Shown here piece after piece: positions 10,815 to 20,846 of a stretch of DNA of 32,907 bases; within the stretch, counting starts at the first letter, position 1; each line of letters begins with the position of its first letter. The notes beneath the pieces were generated by a model, which searched no databases, was not told the origin of the DNA, and saw nothing but the letters and a program-made list of their open reading frames with translations. The position numbers were made by a program, and so were the translations under genes. Where the stretch lies: positions 475,818 to 508,724 of the forward strand of contig BFEA01000037.1 in assembly GCA_003427395.1 (NCBI GenBank), given 5' to 3'. This DNA is from Chara braunii. Taxonomy: Eukaryota > Streptophyta > Charophyceae > Charales > Characeae.

Positions 10815-11385
10815 CTCCAATCTAGTGATGCTCCATCCAGCGCTCCACCAGTGTGTCGCCAAACTTGCTCACCGAAAAAGAGGTCGGGTCTTCCGCCCGG
10901 CCAGAAGATATAGCGGCCTGCTTGCCTCTTGAGCGGTGACTTCCAGGCCGCTGGCCTTCCCAAGCAACCGGTACCTCCTCCTCTTTTGGAGGGAACATCA
11001 TTGCAGACTCTGATATTGCCCCTACAGGCCCTAGACTCATGCTGGTCTCCGCTAGACCTAGCCTACACTACCGGCATCTCAAAATGCCACTTTTGTCTTC
11101 TTCTGCTCGGCCTCCGGTACCTGCATATTTACCCCCCTACCGGGTGCGGTACCGGCCTACCCGCTACTTGAGTGCTTTTTCCCCTGCTACAAAAAAAGCA
11201 CTCAAGTAGCGGGTAGGCCGGTACCACACCCCGTAGGGGGGTAAATATGCAGTCCAGCAAGCACACACGCACACAGACTCAGCAGGCGGGGAACTCAGTA
11301 CGGCATTCAGTCTATGAGCAAAACTCATAAATCAGCTGTGTGTTTCAGTCCAGGTTTGGACGGTTTATCACAGATAAGAGTTCGG
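10815..11385. repeat. Dispersed repeat family, copy A (LTR-like)
   Basis: About 570 bases align with 27543-28165. Shared blocks include GTGTCGCCAAACTTGC, GCGGCCTGCTTGCCTCTTG or its GTGGCC variant, CAAAATGCCACTTTTGTC, GCTACTTGAGTGCTTTT and GGCATTCAGTCT. Both copies can be read on the minus strand as a related ~65-residue peptide, but differences are not concentrated at third codon positions, so I do not call it coding. Size and context suggest an LTR or small non-autonomous element. Terminal TG/CA ends were not fixed. Copy A differs from copy B by a large palindrome at 11123-11250. Confidence 0.65.
11123..11250. repeat. 58-bp inverted repeat with 12-base spacer
   Basis: The left arm 11123-11180 is the reverse complement of the right arm 11193-11250 with only two mismatches by eye (56 of 58 paired). 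The left arm is the normal repeat sequence also present in copy B. The right arm replaces about 120 bases of copy B (27899-28018), after which both copies resume at ATGCAGTCCAGCAAGC. Confidence 0.9.
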
Positions 11386-11684
11386 ACAGATAATTGTTGA
11401 CCGAGTTCAAGAGGCCTCAGAGGGTATCTACTCTTTCAATCAGATTCTTCTTCGCAGTTTCAGAGTGAGCTATCCAATATCTCCACAACAGAACAACTAT
11501 CAAAGTCAACCATCAGACAGTCTCTATCAAACTGTTTCCAGACCAACATAAGTTAGTCAGTACTTACTTCTGAGACATTCAGATCAGTTTCAGTATTCAT
11601 CTCTGCACACGAGTACAGTTCAGTCATTTCCAGTCAATGAGTCATTTTTTACCAGTCTCAACAAGATTGCTCTCAAGGATGCTT

Positions 11685-11815
11685 CCCAATACTAATATGT
11701 CAGTGCAATCGGTTTCAAAAAAGAAAATTTGTCAATCTTCGTCTGCTTTCCAATTACGATATGTCAATGCAGTCGGTTTCAAACAAGAAGATTTGTCAAT
11801 CTTTGTCATTCTCCC
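11685..11815 (+). repeat. 64-bp tandem duplication
   Basis: ATATGTCAGTGCAATCGGTT (from 11695) recurs with three changes visible nearby as ATATGTCAATGCAGTCGGTT (from 11759), followed in both by CAA(A/C)AAGAA and TTTGTCAATCTT. It lies in a CAGT-rich stretch that may be the interior of the repeat beginning at 10815. Confidence 0.75.
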
Positions 11816-13290
11816 TGCGTTCTTTGAAGGACTATCCCAGATCTGAGGATCTATACAAAGAAAGGCAAGGAAACTCATTAGCACTTTGATTCAGTCTGGA
11901 TCTCAGCAGCCAAATATCTTGAGAGGAGAAGAGAAAGAGCTTGATGAGAGTGGCGCAAAGTTGATCCATAGCTTTGGGCCCAAGCTCTACTGTAATTATC
12001 CCAAGCCTGACTTGGTTAATTTGGCCAAAAGTTCTCTCCCGCAGAGAATGACTACAAGGCAGTGACCGAGCCCTCAAAGTTTCGGCATCTCAGACGAGGG
12101 ATCTTCTCCACACCATATCTTCCTACTCTATGGGAGGAGTTATGTGCTATGCTTGACTTCCGTATCTTTGGTCTTGGCTGGACGTATTTGGAACTTGCAA
12201 GCTTTAGGTGGCTCTACATCTCTAGGCCAAAATCTCAGGAAGTATGTAGACGTGGCTCAAGGCACAAGAGACGCATAGTCAAATGAGAGATTGAAGACGA
12301 AACTTGAGAGGGAGAGGGAGGACTCTTGACCAGTGCTGGCCATGTCTATTCATCTGTACTTTCTAAGATTATTACGAGTTCTCACCTTCCCTCATGTATC
12401 TTGTCTTTGCCTTGAGTCAGTCGGTCTTGATTCGTTTAACATTGACTTTGCTTGAAATTATGCTTCCTGATGATCTTGTCACAATTCTCAAAATTTGTAA
12501 ATTAGCAAACTTGAGACATGCATGACACATTAAAATTCCATAATTATTATGTGCGTGATCTCTGCTTTTTCGAATCATAATAAAAGATTCATAAAAACGG
12601 GGACCGGCAAAGAACGTAATTGAAGGGTCTCGCTCGAAGCCGAACGCACATAACAGTAAGGGATTTGATTTATTTAATTTATTTATTTATTGCAGAAGTC
12701 ATAAAAATCCTGCGTGACAGCCTGTTGGTTTTCTGGTCATCAGAAGTGGTCTGACTGGGGAAAGTGCGACACCGCGCAAAAACGCATTGGTTCTCAGACA
12801 GGCGGGTAACACACGGGATATCAACAAGCACTCAAACACAAAAAGTCACAAAAAAACACTGAAATCTCAGCAGATCACTCATCAAGCAGCAATAACAACA
12901 GATTTCTTTGTCTGCAACTTTACAGGTCATTACATTTGTCATCTTGTAATCTTAGTGGGATGATTCCTTATAAATAAATATTTCTACAGTGACACACATT
13001 GGCCATCACCATACATCCATGGATTGCATTGTATCTCTCTCCATCTCCATCTACAACTTTCCTTTACAAGGAATCCGATGACTCCTAGGCTAAGGATCCA
13101 TTTGTGGCAGAGTAAGCTCACAGCTTTAATTCCGCCCAACTAATTGTCATCCGTCAAGATAACGATCTGCACGGCTGACCATCATCCAACTGGTGAGAAT
13201 TCGAGCTTCGGTTCTGCCACTAGTGAATTGTAGCCCTTTGGGTTAGATTTAGTAATTGACCCATCATCCACCTTACACCTGGAAAGACTG
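11816..13290. other. Unassigned sequence left of the DUF212 exon
   Basis: One plus-strand frame at 12062-12286 (74 codons, containing RRGIFSTPYLPTLWEELCA) is protein-like but unrecognised, with no clear splice pair. I searched the minus strand for the conserved histidine-containing second half expected downstream of the DUF212 exon at 13488 and did not find it. The interval is presumably intron, with the remaining exons further left or beyond my recognition. Confidence 0.3.
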
Positions 13291-13295
13291 CCTTT

Positions 13296-13373
13296 TTTGT
13301 ATATTAGTGGCCAAAGGCTACCTTCTGTACATTATAGGCAGTGGGCGAAAGGCTGCCTTCTGTACATTACATT
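13296..13373 (+). repeat. Three short copies of CTGCCTTCTGTACATTA
   Basis: Copies near 13289, 13315 and 13350 share (C/T)AAAGGCT(G/A)CCTTCTGTACATTA with diverged first copy. They lie in the presumed intron just downstream (minus strand) of the DUF212 exon. Confidence 0.6.
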
Positions 13374-13487
13374 TCTTCATGTTCAAGTCTCAGATAACGC
13401 GCAAAAAAGAGGAGGAAATTAGCTAATTATAGAAAGAAACAAAAAAGATGGGAGAAAAGAAGGTGAGAAAGAAAAAAGGAAACTCAC

Positions 13488-13619
13488 CGCTGAGTGGGAA
13501 GAGGGCATCCCTCCTGACTTCATGATCAGCCGCCAATCAAAGCCCCTACCGGTAAGCGCAGACGTGACGGGCTTCAGCAGCTGGGCGGTAATGCTGGCTA
13601 AAGCAGCCGCAAGAAGTAC
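13488..13619 (-). CDS. Internal exon of a divergent PAP2 / acid phosphatase (DUF212) family protein
   Basis: The exon is 132 bases, exactly 44 codons in phase 0, with acceptor TTGTTGTTAATAG ahead of 13619 and donor GCG|GTGAGT after 13488. The translation begins VLLAAALASITAQLLKP, a hydrophobic helix. It then has FDWRLIMKSGGMPSSHSA, the family hallmark: a Trp-Asp-like turn followed by the SGGMPSSHSA motif seen in plant and bacterial DUF212 (acid phosphatase / vanadium-dependent haloperoxidase-related) proteins. Family members are small membrane proteins. The PSSHS stretch matches the conserved phosphate-binding element of PAP2 enzymes; substrate is unknown. The remaining conserved half (YDA...HAG region) should follow on the minus strand to the left but was not found. 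Earlier exons would lie to the right. Stops outside the exon fit introns. Confidence 0.75.
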
Positions 13620-13854
13620 CTATTAACAACAACCAGACAAGAGGGTGCAATACTTGCACCACAAAAAGTACACGCTAAGAAAGCCTTGAGAAGTTACGTT
13701 TCAAATGATATGTTTTAAAAATTATACAAAGCGGAAAAAGGGGGGTGGGGGGGTGGGAATAGGGAAGAAGGGGGAGATTACAACCACACTAAGCAAAGAA
13801 GCCAGGGAGGAAGGACGAGATAAACCCGCTCAATCAACAATCCATATTTCAATC

Positions 13855-14168
13855 GGTGTCATTGATTTCGCGATTGATTTGACTGGTTGATTAATTGGCA
13901 AATCGACTGGTGATTGGTTGGTTGGTTGGTTGATTGGTTGATTTTTTCCTTATTGACCGACTCACAATAGCGTGGCCCTCTACTCAGTGATCCCTCTTTG
14001 TCGTCGATTTCTATACCATTTCCCTCTTCATCAGACTTCATAGGTTGATTGACTAATTAATTAGTTGATTGGTTGATTGGTTGATTCTGATTGTTATTGA
14101 CTGACCCACTCAGTGTTCCCACTCCATCCTTAATTTTTTTACCATTCCCCTTTTCCACAAACTTCATG
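13855..14168 (+). repeat. TTGATTGG microsatellite in two diverged ~150-bp units
   Basis: Runs of TTGATTGGTTGG occur at 13861-13945 and again at 14044-14088. Each run is followed by the same unique tail: TATTGACYGAC, CCACTCAGTG or CTACTCAGTG, ACCATTYCC and CAKACTTCAT or CAAACTTCAT. The unit has therefore been duplicated in tandem together with its microsatellite. Confidence 0.7.
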
Positions 14169-14275
14169 GAGGCTTCACAAGTCATAAACACGCCACTAAT
14201 CATTGATTTTTTTTCAAACTAGACGACCTGTTGTGGGTTCGCTAGCAAAAACAAATAAGAAGGGAACTGTCGGAT

Positions 14276-14278
<3 letters not shown>

Positions 14279-14355
<77 letters not shown>
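14279..14355 (+). repeat. CT microsatellite
   Basis: About 37 uninterrupted CT units are followed by CCCCACTCCCCC. The tail ACATGGCGCAATTTTGCACC (14403) is repeated at 14728 beyond the assembly gap. Confidence 0.95.
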
Positions 14356-14357
<2 letters not shown>

Positions 14358-14509
14358 CACTCCCCCCACCCCGCACCGATATCTCTCGCACTAATCTCTC
14401 TACATGGCGCAATTTTGCACCTTTAACAAAAGACGAACAAAGCAAAGAAAGAAAACCAAAAAAAAAAAACTGCTCCACATGGGTACCTACATGGCGCTAT
14501 TTTGATCCT

Positions 14510-14579
14510 NNNNNNNNNNNNNNNNNNNNNNNNNNNNNNNNNNNNNNNNNNNNNNNNNNNNNNNNNNNNNNNNNNNNNN
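14510..14579. other. Assembly gap of undetermined bases
   Basis: Seventy Ns lie between two CT tracts with similar flanks (14396-14508 and 14700-14754). The real length is unknown; collapsed or duplicated repeat units are likely. Confidence 0.99.
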
Positions 14580-14582
14580 CCC

Positions 14583-14648
<66 letters not shown>

Positions 14649-14660
14649 CGCGCGCGCGCA
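14580..14660 (+). repeat. Poly-C, CT and GC simple repeats
   Basis: Fourteen Cs are followed by about 26 CT units and a GTGCGCGCGCGC run. The sequence then becomes A-rich up to a perfect inverted repeat GGTGCAA-TT-TTGCACC at 14731-14746, nine bases before the LTR end. Confidence 0.9.
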
Positions 14661-14754
14661 AACAAAAGAAACAATGGAAAAGAAGAAAGGAAACAGAGAA
14701 AAAAACATTGTGCCACATGCGGAGCTACATGGTGCAATTTTGCACCTTTAACCC

Positions 14755-15527
14755 TGCAATCAGACTTGTTTTCTTCCTTACTCAGCATGCATGAAAACAA
14801 ATGGCAATCACATTGGCGACAAGCGCCCATACAAAGCTCAGAGATTTCGTGGCCAAGAACACAGTTCAAATTCAACTTGCTTCAATGGCTACAACGCATG
14901 TGCGCCCTCACAACACCCTTCCACACGGTATCCTCAACAACTGTTCACACACACGCTACACTGGATCTCCTTGGATGTCCCACACACGCACACAACTCAC
15001 AACACACTCGTACACAAACACGCTGTTGTCGATCTCTAACCTGTAGCAGCTATGGTTGCGTTCTACCTCTAACACTAACTAGCGGCTATGGACGCTTTGT
15101 CTCCCTCTCGGCCCACTTCTTCCACAAGCACCTGCAGACCTCCTTGCACAAGTCGCTCATGCAGTGCTTCCGAACGACTCACAGTTTGAATGAATGAATA
15201 ATTGGATGCTGCCTCTTGATTTATACTTCAATTGGTCTCCGGTCTGCTCCTTTCCATCAGGCCTAGGATGCACACATTCCCACATGGTACTTGCTAACTG
15301 GACAAGGTGCGACTGATACTGGCTACTGCTAACTGACCTAGTAAGTCTGCCCACTTCCCCACTTGCCCACTTGCCTTCGGACTGCTTCTGAGACTCTCGA
15401 AGGGGCAGTCCTAGAAGACTCTAGACCTTCCTACTTGCCCTTTCGATACTGTAGCGACTACGACTCGGGTTGACCCTTCAGACCTACAACAGCTACGACC
15501 AGACTTAGCTACGCCTTTTATCCTACA
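14755..15527 (-). repeat. 3' LTR of the gypsy element (right edge approximate)
   Basis: The left edge is fixed at TGCAATCAGAC because the same string starts the other copy directly beside the primer-binding site; on the minus strand the LTR therefore ends ...GATTGCA. Homology with the 5' LTR covers 14755-15122. The LTR must continue further because a TATA box sits at 15218-15225. The right edge at 15527 (TGTAGGAT on the minus strand) is a guess from the canonical TG start; no clear polypurine tract adjoins it. Confidence 0.7.
15218..15225 (-). promoter_or_regulatory. TATA box of the LTR promoter
   Basis: On the minus strand TATAAATC is followed about 20 bases later by ATTCATTCATTCAAACTG, a typical layout of core promoter and transcript start at the U3/R border. 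The corresponding segment is missing from the 5' LTR at 22170, so only the 3' copy keeps a promoter. Confidence 0.55.
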
Positions 15528-15747
15528 GGTAAGCAGCTCGAACCTACTCACCCTTCGTATGAACAAATGCCTTAGACAGACAACTTTTAGGGGCAGGTCA
15601 CGGGTTCAAACCTAGATGGGGCAAACTATACTGTACACGGGTTCGGGGCAAGTCTAGGGATCAAGCCCTGGGATATGCATCTGCTACTGCAAAGGTGAAA
15701 ACCGTTTCACTCCCGCAGGCATAAATTCGAGGTCCTCCGAGAATATT

Positions 15748-17010
15748 CTAGTTCAAGACAAGGTCTTTACCTTTCCTCAATCTTTCATAGGCGCGGATTA
15801 TGTCAGGGGCGTTTCCTAGCAGTTCTGTTTGTGTAAACCTGTGGTCATCCTCTGGCTCTTGATAAGCAAATCTGACTTTGTACTGTTTTTGGGGACGTCA
15901 CCTCTACCTTCGGTTATGAATACATCCTCACCTACTAAGCAATCAATGTCGTACCTTCCGTCCATATCCGAAAGGATCATGGACCTCCTTTATGGGAACT
16001 ACTGACTCGTATTGCAGGGAAATAACTTCGACACATGTAAAACTAGGTAGGTGTGGAGGTGTGTTGGAATCTCTATCGTGTAGGACGGTCCATCCTCTCC
16101 GCCCTCGACTTCTAGGATTGGCCACAGTCCTCTATACACAGGTAACAGTTCTTGCGAAATGTTCTCCTCAGGAGCAAACGCTTTGGACTTGATCCAAACT
16201 AGGTCGCCTACCTAGAACTATGACGGGCGACGGTGTTTGTTGGCTTGCTCTATCATCTTATGCTGGGCTTTCCTGAGGTTCTCAATCACGGTAGCAGTCT
16301 CTTTCTCGTGTTGTGTTGTAAACTCCCTAGTACCGGGCGGTAGCCTCCAGATCGGATCCCGGTTCAATCCCTCAAATGGCATACGAGGTCTAAAGGACTT
16401 ATGTAGTTCGTTGGGAGTGCAACAGGTTGCTAAATGCACGCTACTGTTATATGCACTGGCTACCTTTGGAAGCATCTCATCCCAGTTGACTTCATCGGGT
16501 CTAATGTACATTCTAAGAACTTGTTGCAGGATCTTGTTCACCTGTTCGGTCTGACCGTTAGTCTTTGGATGGCAAACAGACGACATCAACAACTTAAAAG
16601 TCGTAGACTCTCATCGGTTCCTGCCAGTTCTGACTAGTGAATCCGGTGTCTCTGTCACTTTAGTGTGTGCGTCTGAAGGCAAAGGAATAAAAATTTTATA
16701 CTTACTAAATCTATCTACTATAACCATGACCTCAGTGTCCATGAAATTGATGGATACGGAATCTCCGGGTCCTGGTGGAATAGGCGAGGGTCTGAAAAGA
16801 CCAAGAGGGGCTCCTGTGGTGGTCTTATTCCTCTGGCATACCTTACACTGCGCACGTACTTTATACAGTCAGCCTTAATGCCAGGCCATGTATATGGGCG
16901 AACTATGTTGGATAATGTCTTTTGCCAACCGAAGTGTCCCTCTGTGTCGTGGCATTCCCCTAGGATGAAACTACGGATCTCCTCACTGCTGGGAATGCAT
17001 AATCAATCAA
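15748..17010 (-). pseudogene. Integrase and C-terminal domain of gypsy pol, broken
   Basis: Reading right to left, the HHCC zinc-binding region is present (HDTEGHFGWQK near 16960-16930, then CKVCQRNK near 16850-16825). It is followed by GAPLGLFRPSPIPPGPGDS and SINFMD, where the usual catalytic Asp of SIDF is Asn. The stretch holding the second catalytic Asp is deleted between about 16680 and 16600. HPKTNGQTEQVN (near 16575-16540) keeps the Glu. A GPF/Y-like module follows (YRGLWPILEV, LHVSKLFP; 16140-16010), then a chromo-like tail needing one frameshift near 15900 (KQYKVRFAYQEPEDD) and ending at TAG 15748-15750. At least three in-frame stops are present. Integration function is lost. Confidence 0.85.
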
Positions 17011-17019
17011 CTACGTTAG

Positions 17020-18500
17020 TCTTCTCAAATAACAACCCATCTGTAGTGCAATAATCTGGCTCAGAGATAGGGGACTCCTTAACTCTCTTGAGGAGGTCGC
17101 TATAAATAGGGTCCTCTGCATACGCCTCTTTGATTTTCTATTGCAGGTCTCTCCCTATGTCCAGATAATGTACTATTGCTCCAAAGTAATCGGCCCTCCT
17201 ACTCAGAGCGTCTGCAACTACATTGCACCCCTTTAACACGCTTGAGCTCAAAGTCAAACCGATCTATCTTTGCGGCCCACCTAGTAAGCTTAGGTGTCAT
17301 CTTGGCCTGAGTCTTCAGCAACCTCAATGTCTCGTGGTCTGAGTAAACTTTGAAGGGGCTCCCAAGCAAGTAGTGCTTCTAGTGGTCTAAGGCTTGCCCG
17401 AGAGCGTAGAGTTCCCTCTCATAGGTTGATGTCGCTACCTTCTCTGAAGGCATCCTAACGAACATGAACTCTACAAGTCTATACCCATTGCCATCATCTT
17501 GCTGTAGAACAGCACCCATACCATACTGACTGGCCTTAGTGGTGACAACGAAGGGCAAGCATGGATCGACTACCTTGAGGACTGGGTACTCTATCAAAGC
17601 CCGCTTCACCTTCTTTAGGGTCGATGTACAATCTTGGTTCCACTCCAAACTCACTTCTGTCTTTAGCAATTTGCGAAGGGGGGCAGCGATGGCAGAGCAG
17701 TTCCTCACGAACTTACTATAGTAATTTGCCAACCCTAGGAACGACCGCAATTTTATCAATGTGCGGGGAGTCGGCCTGTCTCTAATCATTGTTATCTTGT
17801 TGTCCTTAGGCTTTATGCCATCTCCATCTAGAACATGGCCCAAGTACAATACTTGCGTTTTGACCCATTCACACTTCTTCGCATTGATCTTGAAGTTAGC
17901 TTCTCTCAGTTTCTCCAAGACATGCCTTAGTGGAGGGTTTTGCTAAACACTAGAATATCATCTGGATACACTATCACAAATTTATCTAACCACGGCCTAA
18001 ATCTATCTAACCACGGCCTAAACAAATCGTTCATGCAGCGCTAACATGCGGCCAGTGCGTTGGTTAGTCCAAAGGGCATCACTATAAACTCGTAGTGCCC
18101 GTATCTAGTCTTGAACGCTATCTTGTACTGACCATCACGATGAAACCTCTATCTGATGATAGCCTAACTTCAAGTCTATCTTGGAGAAATACTTGCAACC
18201 CTGCACCCGATCCAACAAGTCATCTATCCGGGGCAGTGGTTCTGCATTCTTCACTGTGACGACGTTAAGACCCCTATAGTCAATGCACATTCGTAACTCT
18301 CCCTCTTCCTTGGGGACGAAGAGGACAGGCGCTCCAAACGAAGACGAACTGGCCTAATCCAACCCTTCTCGAGGAGTTCATCTAACTGCTTGCGCAACTT
18401 CTCTAACTCTATTGGGGACATTCTATACATAGCTCCCTTAGGAGTCCTACTGCCAAGCTCTATCTCAATTTGATGCTGGATTGGCCGCTGCACTACTCCA
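17020..18500 (-). pseudogene. Reverse transcriptase and RNase H of gypsy pol, broken
   Basis: The RT begins with YRMSPIELEKLRKQLDELLE and KGWIRP (18440-18350). A frameshift near 18345 is followed by [20 protein letters not shown] and [18 protein letters not shown]. The active-site motif reads VYPDDILVFS (17951-17971); the family form is YLDD, so Leu is replaced by Pro while both Asp remain. A 21-base duplication (about 17980-18021) repeats RPWLDKF or RPWLDRF just before it. The thumb and RNase H follow in 17379-17918 (YLGHVLDGDGIKPKDNKI, LGLANYYSKF). The RNase H starts VVTTKASQYGMGAV; the usual TDAS catalytic Asp is Lys. A TAG replaces Trp after QALDH. The frame continues as KVYSDHETLR and ends near VVADALSRR. 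Enzymatically dead. Confidence 0.9.
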
Positions 18501-18734
18501 TTAGGCGGCTCAGACAAATCTGCATATTCTTCCAACAACTTGGCAATGTGAGGGTCGATCGGCTCTTCCTGTTTAGGCTCAGTAACTGGCATAACATAGG
18601 CTACAAAGACATGTTCTAGCTGTTCCTTCTTCACTAACCTTGAGAATGCAGGAGCGTTGAGGCAGCAATGTGCTAAGGCGTTGTCTACCCCTGACACATG
18701 AAACAGGCGAGCAGTCTTAACTTCACCTGATGGA

Positions 18735-19244
18735 CTAGGGAGCACACTTGTGCTCTCTCAAATGGAGTGTGGCTCTTGCTGCTTCTCCCCAGTCCATTCC
18801 TAAGACCATATCAAATGGGAGATTGTCCTCTATGAGGAGAGTCAAGGAATGGAGGACTCTTTCTACCTTCCCATCTTTCTCTAGGCGAAAATATGTCCGG
18901 ACTCCTTCAACATAATCCTCGATCCGCATGGTGCGATTGTCTGCGAGGATACAGACTATAGGTTCTTCTAACTTTTGGACTTTTAAAGTCAACTTCAACT
19001 TTTGCACCACTTTGTGGTTAATGTAGCTTTGGGTGGCCCTACTGTCTACAAGGGCCCCTAAACTACCTCTAAAAACCTCTACGTCTACTACCACTAGTCC
19101 CTTTCCATCTTTCTTCATCTTGGCCCAGGCTGGCATCCTCTCCTTCAACTCTTCTGCCAGACGTGCGAGGGAAGTGCCCAGAGAGACTCTGACACAAGCA
19201 GTCTCTGAACAGCTACCTAGGCCAGCAACCTCTACCATACACAC
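18735..19244 (-). pseudogene. Retroviral-type aspartic protease region of gypsy pol
   Basis: An open frame of about 169 codons contains FRGSLGALVDSRATQSYI (near 19070-19020), the flap-side string IVCILADNRT, and FDMVLGMDW near its end (18820-18790). These match the order of the active site, flap and conserved second half of Ty3/gypsy proteases. The active-site triad is Asp-Ser-Arg instead of Asp-Ser/Thr-Gly, a change expected to abolish catalysis. This is the longest uninterrupted frame of the element. It normally matures gag-pol; its start codon is not defined because translation would come from the polyprotein. Confidence 0.85.
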
Positions 19245-19329
19245 ATGTGGTTTGGAAGTTTCTCTATGGTGCGCGCGCTCTTCTCCACATGGTCGAGAGG
19301 TAAGGCCAATTGCGACCCTTACCGACGGT

Positions 19330-20846
19330 TGCCTTTTGTTGCCTCTGCAGCAGCTCGGCGGGCATCTCTATATTTGGGGCAGTATTTGATAATGTGCCCC
19401 GGATCACCGCAGAAAATGCACATAACCGCGTCTATCCTCCTCTACCATATTGTCTGCTATAAACCCAACGCTTCCCAAGGTCAGCCTTGCGGCAGGCGAG
19501 GGTGTCATTCACCCCTCCTAGGAGGTGATCGATAAGAACGAGAACGATTTTGCGGGGGACCTTGAACCCTACCTCCCTCTTGGCGGTTTCCTCTACCGCC
19601 AACCCCTTGATCACCTTGTCCTCGACCACCAGACGCCCCGCCCACTTGGCCTCGACGTCTTCCTCTTCCTTGCGGCCTCCATCCAGCCGTGACAACAGCA
19701 TAACTCCCCTGACCATTGTCGTTGTCCTCCTCTTCTAGGCCTCACTCTATCTGACTTTAGGGGACCTCTTCCATACCACCATATAGCGTAAGGATCAGAT
19801 GATCATTGGCCCTGCCTTGGCCAGAGATGGTACGACCTTTCCACTTCTGCTCCTTGTCCAAATCTTTGTGTCAGAAAGTAGATGCTGGCATGGACTGGGC
19901 TTCAAAAGTCACCACCTCCCTACTCAATGTATCGGAGGTCATGGTGGGTTGTTTGCTCATTTCGAAGAAGTGCCCGTGTAAAGCATCGGGCATGACACAA
20001 AATAATAGTTGGACTAGTTGGGTCTCAATGACCCCATGTCGAGGGACAGCAACCAACTCGTCCATGACTCCCTTGAGTGCCCTGACACTCTTCCACTGAC
20101 GTGAGTGGATGGTTTGCAGGTTGTCAAAGGCCCTAAGGCCCCGAATGGCTTCTGCGAATCTTTCGCGAAGCAACTTGAAAACCTCGCCCAGGGGGGTGAT
20201 GATGAGATAAGCTACCATATCGTTTTCACATTTGGCGACACGGACAAGGGACCTGGCCAAGCTAGTTGCTTCATCCCTAAGGGTGTGGAAAGCCATAAGA
20301 ACTTGCTCCTTAGGCAAGATCTTTTGGACGTGAACGTAGGAATTAACGTCTGCCTCCCAATTAACGAAATTATCCCCTTTCTTCCCACTGTAGGAGTTAG
20401 GAAACTCGACTTTCACTAGCTCTCTACGAGGTCGGGTTGCCTCCTGCTTTGGAGCAGCAAGCTTTGCGCCTTCTATAGCGCCTGTGCAGAATCGCTCTAT
20501 ATTCTATATCCTCGCCTTCATCTCTATGCCCACAAGCATCATCATCTCTCGTGCAAACAGTCTAAAGCCTAGGCGTATGGACTATAATGCTATATCCGAG
20601 CCCCTCACGAATCGATATTGTTCTTGCTGGGCCTTTGCCAGGAGTTCTATGTTCCTAGCCATGATTTCCATTTTTCCCTACATATCTGTCTGGCTTTTCA
20701 TCTGCCTTCTCTAGTGATCTACCACCCTCAACTCCTTCTCCAGTTTATCTGTCGCCTCCAACCTTTGCCTCTTCTCCATCTTATCTACCGCCTCTAGCCT
20801 TTGCCTCACTAAAGAATTCTTGTCTGCCTCCTCATCAATTCTTTAA
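19330..20846 (-). pseudogene. Gag region with coiled coil and CCHC zinc knuckle
   Basis: From the right, a heptad-like Glu/Lys/Arg-rich segment (MEKRQRLEATDKLEKELR, near 20780-20735) suggests a coiled coil. It leads with a few stops into RNIELLAKAQQEQYRFV. The capsid-like core is the open frame 19871-20416 (FPNSYSGKKGDNFVNWEADV, AFHTLRDEATSLARSL), typical of the retrotransposon gag fold. A Gly/Arg-rich basic segment follows in another frame (GGRGQGDQGVGGRGNRQEGG, about 19640-19580). The knuckle CX2CX4HX4C is intact at 19379-19420 (CIFCGDPGHIIKYC), followed by a stop. Gag would package element RNA; frameshifts between its parts show it is not functional. Confidence 0.85.

Noticed and set aside
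10822-11040. Minus-strand frame conserved between the two dispersed repeat copies (with 27366-27710)
   Set aside because: Substitutions between copies are not biased to third codon positions and several change the peptide, as expected for neutral repeat decay.
14423-14875. Long open frames across the assembly gap and CT tracts
   Set aside because: They are translations of Ns and of CT/GA repeats (Ser-Leu or Arg-Glu strings), not genes.
15590-15625. Second tRNA-derived SINE on the plus strand (GGTCACGGGTTCAAACC)
   Set aside because: A B-box-like phrase is present but no A box was found at the expected distance upstream.
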